Of a stretch of 41,385 nucleotides of DNA, positions 31,805 through 40,442 are shown piece after piece; position 1 is the stretch's first letter, and every line of letters starts with the position of its first letter. A program made the translations under genes and the position numbers. The DNA is from a virus. The notes under the pieces are model-generated. The model saw only the letters and a list, made by a program, of their open reading frames with translations. It was not told where the DNA came from and did not search any database. The DNA lies in the IMG/VR virus record IMGVR_UViG_3300020034_000040, positions 1 through 41,385 of that record. One strand, given 5' to 3'.

Positions 31805-31946
31805 ACCTAAGACTCTCGGGTTGTGGATGACGTGGCGCGCGCGGCAATGGTCGTGCTATGCAGGTTAGGCCCTGGATGAAAGCGACCCACGTGCGCGCCG
31901 GGGAACGCTGCCGGTAGTCCCGACGTGGAGTGGACGACGGCGGCCA
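31805..31946. other. Intergenic gap before the lysis cassette
   Basis: 142 bases without a gene, the widest gap in the late operon. I see no clear promoter or hairpin. A lysis-specific promoter could lie here because all other late junctions are tight. Confidence 0.4.
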
Positions 31947-33656
31947 CTACGCGACCAATTCCATTTCGGTCTCAAGTAGGGTGGCAAAGAGCGAGGCCCC
32001 TTGGCGAGAAGGGTGCAAGCCGTCGGCCTGGTACCAGACGCCATCACCTGGCACGCCAGCCCATACGGCATTAATATCGATCACGCGATTAGCACCGCTG
32101 CCGCCAGACACGCGCCAAGCGTTTTGCGCATTGCGTTTGCTGAGAGCCAATGCAGGCTCTGCCCCGCCCGACCCATCGCCGCGAGGAATGATCGTAAAGA
32201 GAATCACGTGCCAGCCGACAGCCTTGCGGGCAGTGATGTAGTTTGCGAGGCTGGTACGGAGAGCGGACTCATCACCCGAGCCGTCGAGGCCTAGGTCGTT
32301 ACCGCCGACATTGATTACCAAAATGTTGGCGTAGGCACCCGCCGAATAGTTGGCATCCACAGTAGAGGCGCGTGTCACGCACCCAGCAACGCCTGATCCG
32401 ATGGCCGCCGCGTTGACGACAGTGGGCACGTTGTTGCTGTAAAACAGCACGTTGGGGTAGGCGTTCTCCCCTTGCGCGTTTGCCGGGTAGCTGTCCCCCT
32501 CGTGAGCAGCGCGGATCGCGCGCGACAGACGAATGTGGTGGATGGCTGCAAGTTGTGCGCGCGCAGTTGCCGCATCGGGCGCCGACAGCTTTCCGCCGTA
32601 AGTGAGGATTCGCGAGAACGACGCAACGGCCTTCGAAAACGTAGTGTTGGAGATTAGCAAGCCTAACACTGTGAAGCGCGTCAGACCGGTCGCCGTTCCA
32701 AATGCTCCGGTGCGTGACCCAATTAATACGCCGTCTCGACGCGTCTCGAGCAGCCCACCGCTCGTTGGATCGAAGCTGAACTCGTAGACATGATCGCGGA
32801 CGTCACTCGCGTCGCCCAAATCAGTGGTCGTTGTCGCAGCGTTGGCGTCGTTGTTGCTGGCTACTTGCGTGTGATGTCCCGTGCCAGAATCAATCAGCTC
32901 GCGGTATGGGAATCCTGCCGTGTGTTTACTCGCTCCCACTAACGTCTGCGCGCCGCCGCCCGCAATATTGTTGAGGCGCCCCACGAAAAAAACGTGGAAG
33001 GCCTTGTCCGTGCCACCGAATAGCGCGGCGGCTAGGCTGGCATTCTCCATAACCTCCGTCGCGTTGCTGACAAGCGCTTTCCTGCCGCCCACGCCCCTGC
33101 ACTGACCCGTCAGCGTGAATCCGCAGGCGCTGCGGCCGTGCTCGATCATGATCGGGCCGCTGAGTCCGGCCGACGTGTTGCGCGTGAGCGTGTAGCCGTT
33201 GCCGCTCGCGTCCACCAACGACTCGTTGAACGACCCATAGAGGCGCCCAACCGTGAAGCTGCTGGCCGCGAACGTTAGCGTGTCGCCGGAGCCGGGGATC
33301 GCGTAGATGCCATCGGCTGGGATCGTGACGCCGTCCTCTGGAGTCACGTAGGTGCGCCCCGATGTGCTCGACACACGAATTTTTCCGACGCCCCGGCCGC
33401 CCGTGGCGGCAATCTCGACGCGCCATGGCGTGGTCAGTGTGCCCGCAATCGTGATGACCGGGCCAGTACCCGAGAAGTCGCGCAGCGTCGTCCCATAGGT
33501 GGCCGCGTTCCGCGTGTCGTAGTCAGCGAATAGGACTGCGCTGCCTATGGACGCGGGGGCCCACTCGCCGATCGGCGACGCAACGCCCGCAGTCGTCGCA
33601 ATCCTGCCGCGGTTGCTCGGATGCCCAGGCCTACGGCTGAACGCCGCGCCCTGCAT
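31947..33656 (-). CDS. Tail protein with SGNH/GDSL hydrolase domain
   Basis: 569 residues from ATG at 33656 (TAATG). The first about 350 residues are beta-rich with a concanavalin-like segment (AFHVFFVGRLNN, HVYEFSFDPTSG). The C-terminal SGNH domain has AAHEGDSYPAN (nucleophile Ser), VINVGGNDLG (Gly/Asn block) and DGLHPS (Asp-His). Such phage proteins remove acetyl or other ester groups from surface polysaccharides. With the tailspike this gives two glycan-active proteins. Confidence 0.82.
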   Translation of the reverse strand: MQGAAFSRRPGHPSNRGRIATTAGVASPIGEWAPASIGSAVLFADYDTRNAATYGTTLRDFSGTGPVITIAGTLTTPWRVEIAATGGRGVGKIRVSSTSGRTYVTPEDGVTIPADGIYAIPGSGDTLTFAASSFTVGRLYGSFNESLVDASGNGYTLTRNTSAGLSGPIMIEHGRSACGFTLTGQCRGVGGRKALVSNATEVMENASLAAALFGGTDKAFHVFFVGRLNNIAGGGAQTLVGASKHTAGFPYRELIDSGTGHHTQVASNNDANAATTTTDLGDASDVRDHVYEFSFDPTSGGLLETRRDGVLIGSRTGAFGTATGLTRFTVLGLLISNTTFSKAVASFSRILTYGGKLSAPDAATARAQLAAIHHIRLSRAIRAAHEGDSYPANAQGENAYPNVLFYSNNVPTVVNAAAIGSGVAGCVTRASTVDANYSAGAYANILVINVGGNDLGLDGSGDESALRTSLANYITARKAVGWHVILFTIIPRGDGSGGAEPALALSKRNAQNAWRVSGGSGANRVIDINAVWAGVPGDGVWYQADGLHPSRQGASLFATLLETEMELVA

Positions 33657-34057
33657 TAGTCGCTCGACAGCGCAATGCGAGCCGAGCCAGTCGCGGAGCC
33701 GCCGCGCGAAAAGTAGAGCAGGCCGCCCTGCGGGGGTGTGGGGATGCGGCACTGATGGCTGGTGCTTGCCACCACAATGTCACCCAGCAGCTCACTCTGC
33801 GCGCCTGCGTTCGACGCTGCGATCGTGGCGTCTACGCCCGCGTGCGTCGACTTGTCGGTGAAAAGGAAGTGCAAGTCCCCGCCCACGGCGGTGATGCGTA
33901 CGTACTTGCCCCAAAACGCTTCGGGAATCGGGTCGCAACTTCCACCAACGGCGAACGTGTAGAGGATGACACTGGAGACCGTGTTCGGCTGACCGTCCCC
34001 ACCTTTGACGCGAAACTCGGGCGCTTTGACGTTTACGGCTTGGTATCCGAGTCCCAT
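33656..34057 (-). CDS. Unknown small virion-type protein
   Basis: 133 residues behind a good site (AGAGGTGAGCA). Beta-rich (VSSVILYTFAVGGSCDPIP, VRITAVGGDLHFLFTDKS, GLLYFSRGGSATG), resembling small phage carbohydrate- or head-decoration folds. Function unknown; it precedes the SGNH tail gene. Confidence 0.55.
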   Translation of the reverse strand: MGLGYQAVNVKAPEFRVKGGDGQPNTVSSVILYTFAVGGSCDPIPEAFWGKYVRITAVGGDLHFLFTDKSTHAGVDATIAASNAGAQSELLGDIVVASTSHQCRIPTPPQGGLLYFSRGGSATGSARIALSSD

Positions 34058-34060
34058 TGC

Positions 34061-36556
34061 TCACCTCTGCGAGACGCGCTGCGTCTCCGTCTGCATGTCG
34101 TCGGCGATCTTGGGCGAAAGCTGCATGGTGGACCCACTTTCGGGTTCGACCGTCTCGGGCAACGGGTCGTAAGCCGCCTGAACGTCCTGCGCATAAGCCG
34201 GCTGCATGCTCTTGTCGCCCGGAAAGTCGAAGACGAGCGAGAGCAGGATGCGCTGCTGAAACGGCATCTGGTCGCCGCGCTCCGCCGCGTAAGTCATGAC
34301 ACGCCCGCGCAGCTCGTTGAACGTTTCGGGGAACACGTTCTTGATGGCCTCGAGGCCTTGGCGGTCCATCTTGCCGTTTGACAAGTCGTCAATCACCTGG
34401 CCCGGAGCTGTGATGCCGCGCCAATACCTAAGAAACTTGTTCATCTCCGGCACCGGAACGCGCGTCTCTGTCAGGTCCGGCGTGAACGACGTTGCGGCGC
34501 GTGAGCTGATGGTGGGCAGCTTGGAGACCATGAATTGGTAGCCCTTGCCCACTTGAGCCTGGACGGCCGCCGCCAGGGCAGGGGACTCGGCCGAGAAGCG
34601 CTCAACCGGCGCTTGCAGGCGCGCCATGCCGCCCTCAGGAGTCTGGAAGTCTTGGACTGCGGCGACGGCCGTCGCGTAGCGCTTGGCCACTTCACCAGCT
34701 CCCAGCGCAAGCGGCGCGATAGAGCGCTTGGGCGCGTCCACAATCGCCCCCGCGAAACGCTTAGCGGCAGAGTCAATGCCGCTATTCATGCCCGCCACGC
34801 TGTCTGCCAGCACGGCCAGCGTCGAGCGTCCGCGCTCGCGGACGAGCTTGTGCGCGATGGCGCCAGCGATGCCGTAGCCGATGGCGCCAACGTTGCCCGA
34901 AAGCAGCGCGCCAATTCCCAGCCCGGTGCCGGTCGCGTAGTCCGAGGGCGAGACGGCACGGTTGCCCGCTTGCTGCAACTCGGACTTTTGAACCAAGTCC
35001 TCGATATCGCGAAGGTTTGAGTACTGCTTTTTCAGCCCCGTGTACGCCGTCACGTCGCCGCCGGTCGCGGCAATGGCCTGCTCGGCCGAGTTGTCGAGGT
35101 GCGTCGAAAGGAGGCGCTCGGCCTGCTCGAGCGCGGCCGCGTGCTCCGGCGCCTGTGCGGGGATGCCGCCGGCAGACGACTTGGGCGGCTGAAACACCTC
35201 ACGCAAGTCGCGGCGCACCTGCTCGAGCTCGCGGAACGTCATGGGCTCCGGCGCGACGCGCGGGCGCATCTCGATCGAACCGTCGGGCATGCGCACACGC
35301 TGTGGCTCGGCCGTGGCGATCGCTTCGGTGGCCTCCACGCGCTCGCGCAGCCCCGAAAGCTGCTCTTCCACCTTGTCGGCGCGCGCGCGGATGGCGGGCA
35401 CGTTCGACTCTTTGAGCGGCTTGAGAACCTGGCTATCGACCTCGGAGAGGTAAGTCTTCACGTCCGGAGCCAGGTCCGGGCGTTTCGCGAAAACCTCGTC
35501 GAGCTTTTGACGGATGGCGCCCAGCGCTTCGCCCGTTTCTTGGCGGGCATAAACCACGTCGTCAACCAAGTCTTCAGCCTTCACGGCCGCGCGAAACAGC
35601 TGCTGGCCTTGTCGCGGGCCCGTCTTGTATTCGTAGTGCAGCAGCTCTTGGCCCAGCTCGTCGATTCGCTTCTCGGCGGACTCGCCCGTGCGCCGGCCGA
35701 CAATGCGCCGGAAGTCGCTCCCGCGGGCGCCCGCTGCCTTCAGCGCGCTCTCGTTCGCCAGCTCGCGCGCACCTTGGCGAAAACCCTTGGACTCGCTTAG
35801 CGCGCCCGCGGCGCCCTTTAGGCTGCCCGCGACGCCGCCAAGCACGGCGCCACCGGCACCACCCATCATGGCGCCTTCGCCCATGCTGGCCATGACCTTC
35901 TCGGCCGAAAGCTCTGTCCCATCGAGCGCGGCGCGCGAGACAGCTTGCCCGGCCCCGTAAAGGGAGCCTTCGACGGCGCCAGCGCCGCCTAGCGCCAGCG
36001 CTCGAGCGCCAGCACGGCCCAGTACACCAGCGCCTTCGCCGACGAGCCCAGCGACACCTGCCTCGGTTGCGCGCCCAAGCGCCGCAACGCCGCGCGCGGG
36101 GGCGCCAACGGCACCGAATAGGCCACCCGTAGCGAGCGAGCCGCCGATCGCACCAACCACCTCGCCAGCGCCAGACACCAATCGGTTCTCTTGCTGGCGA
36201 GCCTGAGCGCCCTTGCGGTAGTCGTCGCCGAGCGTGCCGACCAGAGCGGCGTCCGAGAGACCAAGCGTCGCGCCGCGCGCTACGCCTTCGGCTCCCGCGA
36301 GCGCCATCTGGCCGCCCGTGGTGTGCTCGCGGCGTGACTGCCGAGCGTCAGCCGTGCCGGCGCCTTCCACGCTGTAGCCGGCCGCCAGCGCGTGCTGGAC
36401 GTTCTCCGCCGCAATCTTCACCGGCGCGCCCGTCTCGTCGAGCATGTTCAGGCTCGCGCCCTGCTCAACGAACGCCTTCCCGCTCGCTACGGCCGCATGT
36501 ACCTGGTCGTCTGGGACGGCAGAGCCATCCTCGAAGAATACCTTGGGGCCAGCCAT
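34061..36556 (-). CDS. Large ejection/internal virion protein, Gly/Ala-rich
   Basis: 831 residues. A small N-terminal domain (PKVFFEDGSAVPDDQVHAAV) is followed at 85-270 by long Gly/Ala-rich hydrophobic stretches (GEVVGAIGGSLATGGLFGAV, GGAGGAVLGGVAGSLKGAAG) able to enter membranes. Coiled coils follow (RADKVEEQLSGLRERVEATE). In short-tailed phages such proteins leave the head first and form the DNA channel. TAATG start overlap. Confidence 0.7.
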   Translation of the reverse strand: MAGPKVFFEDGSAVPDDQVHAAVASGKAFVEQGASLNMLDETGAPVKIAAENVQHALAAGYSVEGAGTADARQSRREHTTGGQMALAGAEGVARGATLGLSDAALVGTLGDDYRKGAQARQQENRLVSGAGEVVGAIGGSLATGGLFGAVGAPARGVAALGRATEAGVAGLVGEGAGVLGRAGARALALGGAGAVEGSLYGAGQAVSRAALDGTELSAEKVMASMGEGAMMGGAGGAVLGGVAGSLKGAAGALSESKGFRQGARELANESALKAAGARGSDFRRIVGRRTGESAEKRIDELGQELLHYEYKTGPRQGQQLFRAAVKAEDLVDDVVYARQETGEALGAIRQKLDEVFAKRPDLAPDVKTYLSEVDSQVLKPLKESNVPAIRARADKVEEQLSGLRERVEATEAIATAEPQRVRMPDGSIEMRPRVAPEPMTFRELEQVRRDLREVFQPPKSSAGGIPAQAPEHAAALEQAERLLSTHLDNSAEQAIAATGGDVTAYTGLKKQYSNLRDIEDLVQKSELQQAGNRAVSPSDYATGTGLGIGALLSGNVGAIGYGIAGAIAHKLVRERGRSTLAVLADSVAGMNSGIDSAAKRFAGAIVDAPKRSIAPLALGAGEVAKRYATAVAAVQDFQTPEGGMARLQAPVERFSAESPALAAAVQAQVGKGYQFMVSKLPTISSRAATSFTPDLTETRVPVPEMNKFLRYWRGITAPGQVIDDLSNGKMDRQGLEAIKNVFPETFNELRGRVMTYAAERGDQMPFQQRILLSLVFDFPGDKSMQPAYAQDVQAAYDPLPETVEPESGSTMQLSPKIADDMQTETQRVSQR

Positions 36557-38253
36557 TACTCGTCGCTTTCGCCTGGCGGACGCATGACAGAGCCGGGCGC
36601 GTAGTCCGGAGTCGGGTGCAGGTCGTAACGGTCGACCTCGCGAATCTTGCCACTAGCGATGCGGCCCACCTCGTCGAGCTTGCGGCCCACGTCCTCAATC
36701 CGGAACATGTCCGTCGCCTTGCCGAAGTAGCCGTCCATGGCGTCTTGGAGGCCCTTATCGAGCGCGCCGGCTTGGGAAGCGTCTTTGTAGGTGAACATCA
36801 TCTCCGACTTGATGGTGTCACCGGCCGCGCGCTCAGCCGCTGTCGGCTCGCGCTTGCCGACCGTGTCGGTGAGCGACTTGAGGCGCCCCGCCAGCGTTGA
36901 GAGTCGGTCGTTCGCCTTCACAACGTCTTGGAGCTTGCGCGCCTGAGTCGCGTCGCGCGCGAACTTGTACTGGCCGTCCGGCATGCGCACGAGGCGCTCA
37001 CCGTCCTCTTTCTTGACCTTCGGTGGGCCGCCGGTGCCGACGTAGCGATCGGGAACGTACTGCCAGTTTTCCTGCAGCACCTTGCCTTTCTCCAGCTCAA
37101 TCAGCTTCATCTTGGTGTCGGCGCGCTGCGCGCGGAGCTGGCTCGCCACTTGGTTGGCCTGCTGCAGGTACTCTTGGTCCTGAATCTTGCCCGCGCGGTT
37201 CTCCAGCACCTTTTCGGCCACGCCAATGCGGCGCATCTCCATGTCGAGCGACGCCGCTTCCGGCGTGCCGTACATGGCGATAGCCTTCGCGTAATCGTTG
37301 CGAGCAATCTCGCCGCGCTCTTTCGCGTCTTCATACGCGGCGCGCTGACTACTTATCTCGTCCATGATGGACTCACGGACCATCTGGTAGCCTTGGTTTT
37401 GCCCCCCAGTGAGCGCGGCGCTGTAGGCGCCAACAGCCATGGTGAGCGCGGCGCCGACGCGACCGAGAAAGCCGCGGTCGTCAATCACGTCCTGAACGCT
37501 CTGCGGACGCATCTTTTCGACTTCGCGATCGCGCTGGTCAATGAGGGATTGCTTGCTCGCAATCTGCTGGTCGGTGTGCTGGCGCTGAACCTGCTGACGG
37601 TCGAGCATCTTCTGTTGCTCGAGAATCTGCATTTCGCGCTTTTGCCGTAGCTCTTCGCGCTGAGTCGCAATCACGTCCGCGCTCAGCTCCAAGTCTTCTG
37701 CGTCGGTGTTGAGCGCATCGCCCTTCACGTCGTCGGGCACTTCTTGGCCAGGGACGCGCGTAAACGAGGCGCGCACGTCGCCGCCCTTAATCTTCTGAAC
37801 GCGCTGCGGTGCGTAGCCAGGAATGCCCTGCTGCTGGACTTGCGCGCCGCCCAGCGGCACCAGGTTGCGCTTGGGGGCTGACTTAACGGTCTGCGGCGCT
37901 TCGGCCTGAATCTGCTGAATGCCCGCTTGCAGCGACGGGCGCGGCTTCCCGTCGGGCGTCGGCATCTCGCCCACCACCTTGAAGCCGCCCGGCGCATCGA
38001 GCGCGCTCGGGGGCGGCGGCGGACCGTAGCCGGGTTGCTGCGTTGGCTGCTGTGGCGCATTCAGCATGCCTTGGATGTGAGCAGCGTCGAATTCGGCCGT
38101 GGCATTCGGATCGAGCCCTGGGCCTTGCGGCATCGGCGGGATAGGCCGGTGTCCCATCTCTTCGAGCTGCGCGATCGGAAGCGGCGACGCGATGCGCGTG
38201 CCGTCGTCAAGAATCAAGTCGGTTAGCCCGTCGGGGCGCGGCTGGTACGCCAT
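36556..38253 (-). CDS. Coiled-coil internal virion protein
   Basis: 565 residues from ATG at 38253 (TGATG); the frame is open further upstream but that part is antisense-shadow composition. Pro/Gln-rich N terminus, then a long coiled coil (REELRQKREMQILEQQKMLD), a hydrophobic segment (FLGRVGAALTMAVGAYSAAL) and further helices (RAAYEDAKERGEIARNDYAK). It probably belongs to the ejected protein set. Confidence 0.65.
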   Translation of the reverse strand: MAYQPRPDGLTDLILDDGTRIASPLPIAQLEEMGHRPIPPMPQGPGLDPNATAEFDAAHIQGMLNAPQQPTQQPGYGPPPPPSALDAPGGFKVVGEMPTPDGKPRPSLQAGIQQIQAEAPQTVKSAPKRNLVPLGGAQVQQQGIPGYAPQRVQKIKGGDVRASFTRVPGQEVPDDVKGDALNTDAEDLELSADVIATQREELRQKREMQILEQQKMLDRQQVQRQHTDQQIASKQSLIDQRDREVEKMRPQSVQDVIDDRGFLGRVGAALTMAVGAYSAALTGGQNQGYQMVRESIMDEISSQRAAYEDAKERGEIARNDYAKAIAMYGTPEAASLDMEMRRIGVAEKVLENRAGKIQDQEYLQQANQVASQLRAQRADTKMKLIELEKGKVLQENWQYVPDRYVGTGGPPKVKKEDGERLVRMPDGQYKFARDATQARKLQDVVKANDRLSTLAGRLKSLTDTVGKREPTAAERAAGDTIKSEMMFTYKDASQAGALDKGLQDAMDGYFGKATDMFRIEDVGRKLDEVGRIASGKIREVDRYDLHPTPDYAPGSVMRPPGESDE

Positions 38254-40442
38254 CAGAAGCCCGAAGCCTGTCGGCGATACGCCTCGTCTAGCGCGCCCAC
38301 GTCCACGTCGCCTTGCGGGTGCCAGGCGTCGCCGTTGTTGTTCGACGCCAGCGCCCGCTTGATGGCCTGAATGTCGCGCTGCTGGTCGGACAGAGCCGCC
38401 GTGTTGAGCATCGTGAGGCGGCCCGGGTCTACGCGCTTCATGCCGTCTGGGCCAGTCGTGACGGTCGAAGCCGTGGCAGGCGACTTTTCCAAGTCCTGCG
38501 CCATCGGACCGTAGTGCGTGCCCGGAGCCGCGCCAGGCGCGCTCGGGTCTTTGTAGTTGTATGAAAAGCCCTGCGCGGGGCGCATATCGGTGCGCGGCGC
38601 AAAGCGTGTGCTCTGCGGCATGCTCGGATATTGGGTGTCGGGCATGTTGCCGCCCTGGTAGGCGTCGGCGAAGTCGCCGTGCGACGGCTTCCCGCCCAGC
38701 GCCGAATACGCCTGCGCAAGCTCGCCCCTCAGTGAAGAGATCTGCTTTTTGCTGTGCTCGTCGGACATCATCAGCCCGCCCGCCAAGCTCGTAAGCATGC
38801 CGGTATTGGCCGCGTCGCGCTGGGTGTCCGCTTGCTGATTCGCCGTCTGTGCTGCCAGGTACTGCTGCGCGCGCAGCTGCTCGAAGCCCATGTCTCCCTG
38901 CAGCTGCGAGTTGTAGGTCTGTCCCGCTTGACCCTGGTAGCCCAAGCCAACGTTCTGTGTCCCGAGCGCGTACTGATTCGCCTGACCCTGCATGGCCGCG
39001 TTGTAGTTTTGGCCCTGTGCGGTCGCCTGATTCGCTAGCTGTCCGGTGCCGAGCTGGAATTGCTGACCCTGGCCGATGGCCTGGTTCTGCAGCTGACCCT
39101 TGCCGAGGTCGTACTGCTGGCCCGCTTGCGTCGCCTGCTGGCCGAGGCCCTGCATGCTCGCGTTGTAGTTCTGGCCCTGCGCAATCGACTGATTGCCCAG
39201 CTGCTGCCCCGCCTGCCAAGCCTGTTGCTGTTGCTGCGCAGCGTTCTGCTGCTGCCCGGCCCAGCCAAGCGCGGCCGCGTCATTCTGCCCGCGGCTCTGC
39301 AGGTCAAGATTCGCGTCGAATTGGCCCTGGCCAATGCCCAGCTGCTGCTGCGACTGGTCTTGCCCGCGCGCCTGGCCGAGCACGCCCGCCGCGCCCTGCA
39401 GCGCGTTCAGGTCCTGCCCGCGGTAGCCCTGCAGCGCTGAAGACTCGGAATTCAGAGCGCCAAGCTGGCGGTTCTGCGCCGTGTCGTACTCTTGCGCGCG
39501 CAGCGTGCCGAGTTGCTGATTCGTTGCCTGCTGCGTCGCCGCGTTCTGGAACATGGCACCGCGAACGGCTTGCGTGTTGTTGCCGCGTCCCGAGCGCGCG
39601 AGCGCGAGCGAGCTGGCCATGCTCTGGTCGGCGCCAGCCTGCATCTGCGACTGCGCCGCGCTCGGACCGCTACCGGTCTGCGCAGCGAAGTCGCGTAGTC
39701 CCTGCGTCGCCTGGGCGCCGTAGTTGTCGTTTGCGCGGTAGCCAAGCGCTTGCGCGGCCTGCAGCTGCTGGGCGCGGCCCTGCGCCTCCAGGTTGCGATT
39801 CGCTCCGTTGTCGTAGCCGTACCCAGCGCCGCTCACGCCAACGTCGCCGCGCGCCATGGCCAGCGCTGACCGATCGCCGTACGTGTTGCCTTGATTGAAG
39901 GCCTGGCTCTGCAGGTTCGCAGCCTGGCCCTGCTGCGCGCCCGCGCGCGCAAGCCCAGCATCTGCGCCGGCAACGCCTTGCTGACCGTAGCCGAGCGCGC
40001 GCGCCTGCTGCACAGCATTGCCGGCCTGGCCCTGTGCCGCGAATTGGTCGCCAAGGCGCCCCTGAGCAGCCGCCGTGTTAGCGCCAAGCGCGCCGTATTG
40101 CGTTGCCGCCTGCTGAGCGTTGCCCAGGCCTTGCTGGCCCTGCGTGCGCAGGCTGTTGGCTGTCTGGAAACCCTGCGACTCGAGTCCGCCAGCATGCCCG
40201 GCCAGCTCGGCGCCACGCTGATTCGCGAAGCCGGCCTGGCCGCCCAGGTTGAAGTTCTGAGCGTCGGGGTTGTAGGCATTGACCGTCTCGGCGGAGAACA
40301 TGTCGTCCATGCCTTTGCCGATGCCAATTACGCCCCCCTTGAAGCCGCCAATCCGCGCGTCCGCGGCGTCTTTATCGGCCTTGTCTTGGACCGGGTCGAA
40401 TTCAGACGTGGGCCTATAGCCACCAGTTCCTGCGCCAGCCAT
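38253..40442 (-). CDS. Gln-rich internal virion protein with S74-like chaperone end
   Basis: 729 residues. Residues 90-560 are rich in Gln, Ala, Gly and Asn, with imperfect repeats (QGQNYNASMQGLGQ, QGQQFQLGTGQL) and a QQQQQ run. The C terminus has MSDEHSKKQ, then FSYNYKDPSAPG, YGPMAQDLE and a final helical region, the layout of S74 intramolecular chaperones that cut themselves off after folding. The Ser of MSDEHS would be the nucleophile. An ejection protein with a fibre-type chaperone is unusual. Confidence 0.65.
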   Translation of the reverse strand: MAGAGTGGYRPTSEFDPVQDKADKDAADARIGGFKGGVIGIGKGMDDMFSAETVNAYNPDAQNFNLGGQAGFANQRGAELAGHAGGLESQGFQTANSLRTQGQQGLGNAQQAATQYGALGANTAAAQGRLGDQFAAQGQAGNAVQQARALGYGQQGVAGADAGLARAGAQQGQAANLQSQAFNQGNTYGDRSALAMARGDVGVSGAGYGYDNGANRNLEAQGRAQQLQAAQALGYRANDNYGAQATQGLRDFAAQTGSGPSAAQSQMQAGADQSMASSLALARSGRGNNTQAVRGAMFQNAATQQATNQQLGTLRAQEYDTAQNRQLGALNSESSALQGYRGQDLNALQGAAGVLGQARGQDQSQQQLGIGQGQFDANLDLQSRGQNDAAALGWAGQQQNAAQQQQQAWQAGQQLGNQSIAQGQNYNASMQGLGQQATQAGQQYDLGKGQLQNQAIGQGQQFQLGTGQLANQATAQGQNYNAAMQGQANQYALGTQNVGLGYQGQAGQTYNSQLQGDMGFEQLRAQQYLAAQTANQQADTQRDAANTGMLTSLAGGLMMSDEHSKKQISSLRGELAQAYSALGGKPSHGDFADAYQGGNMPDTQYPSMPQSTRFAPRTDMRPAQGFSYNYKDPSAPGAAPGTHYGPMAQDLEKSPATASTVTTGPDGMKRVDPGRLTMLNTAALSDQQRDIQAIKRALASNNNGDAWHPQGDVDVGALDEAYRRQASGF

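Noticed and set aside
38254-39219. Upstream extension of the 565-residue virion protein to 887 residues
   Set aside because: The extra 322 codons lie opposite phase to the Gln-rich gene and look like its frame shadow. The ATG at 38253 forms TGATG with the preceding stop, as elsewhere in the operon.
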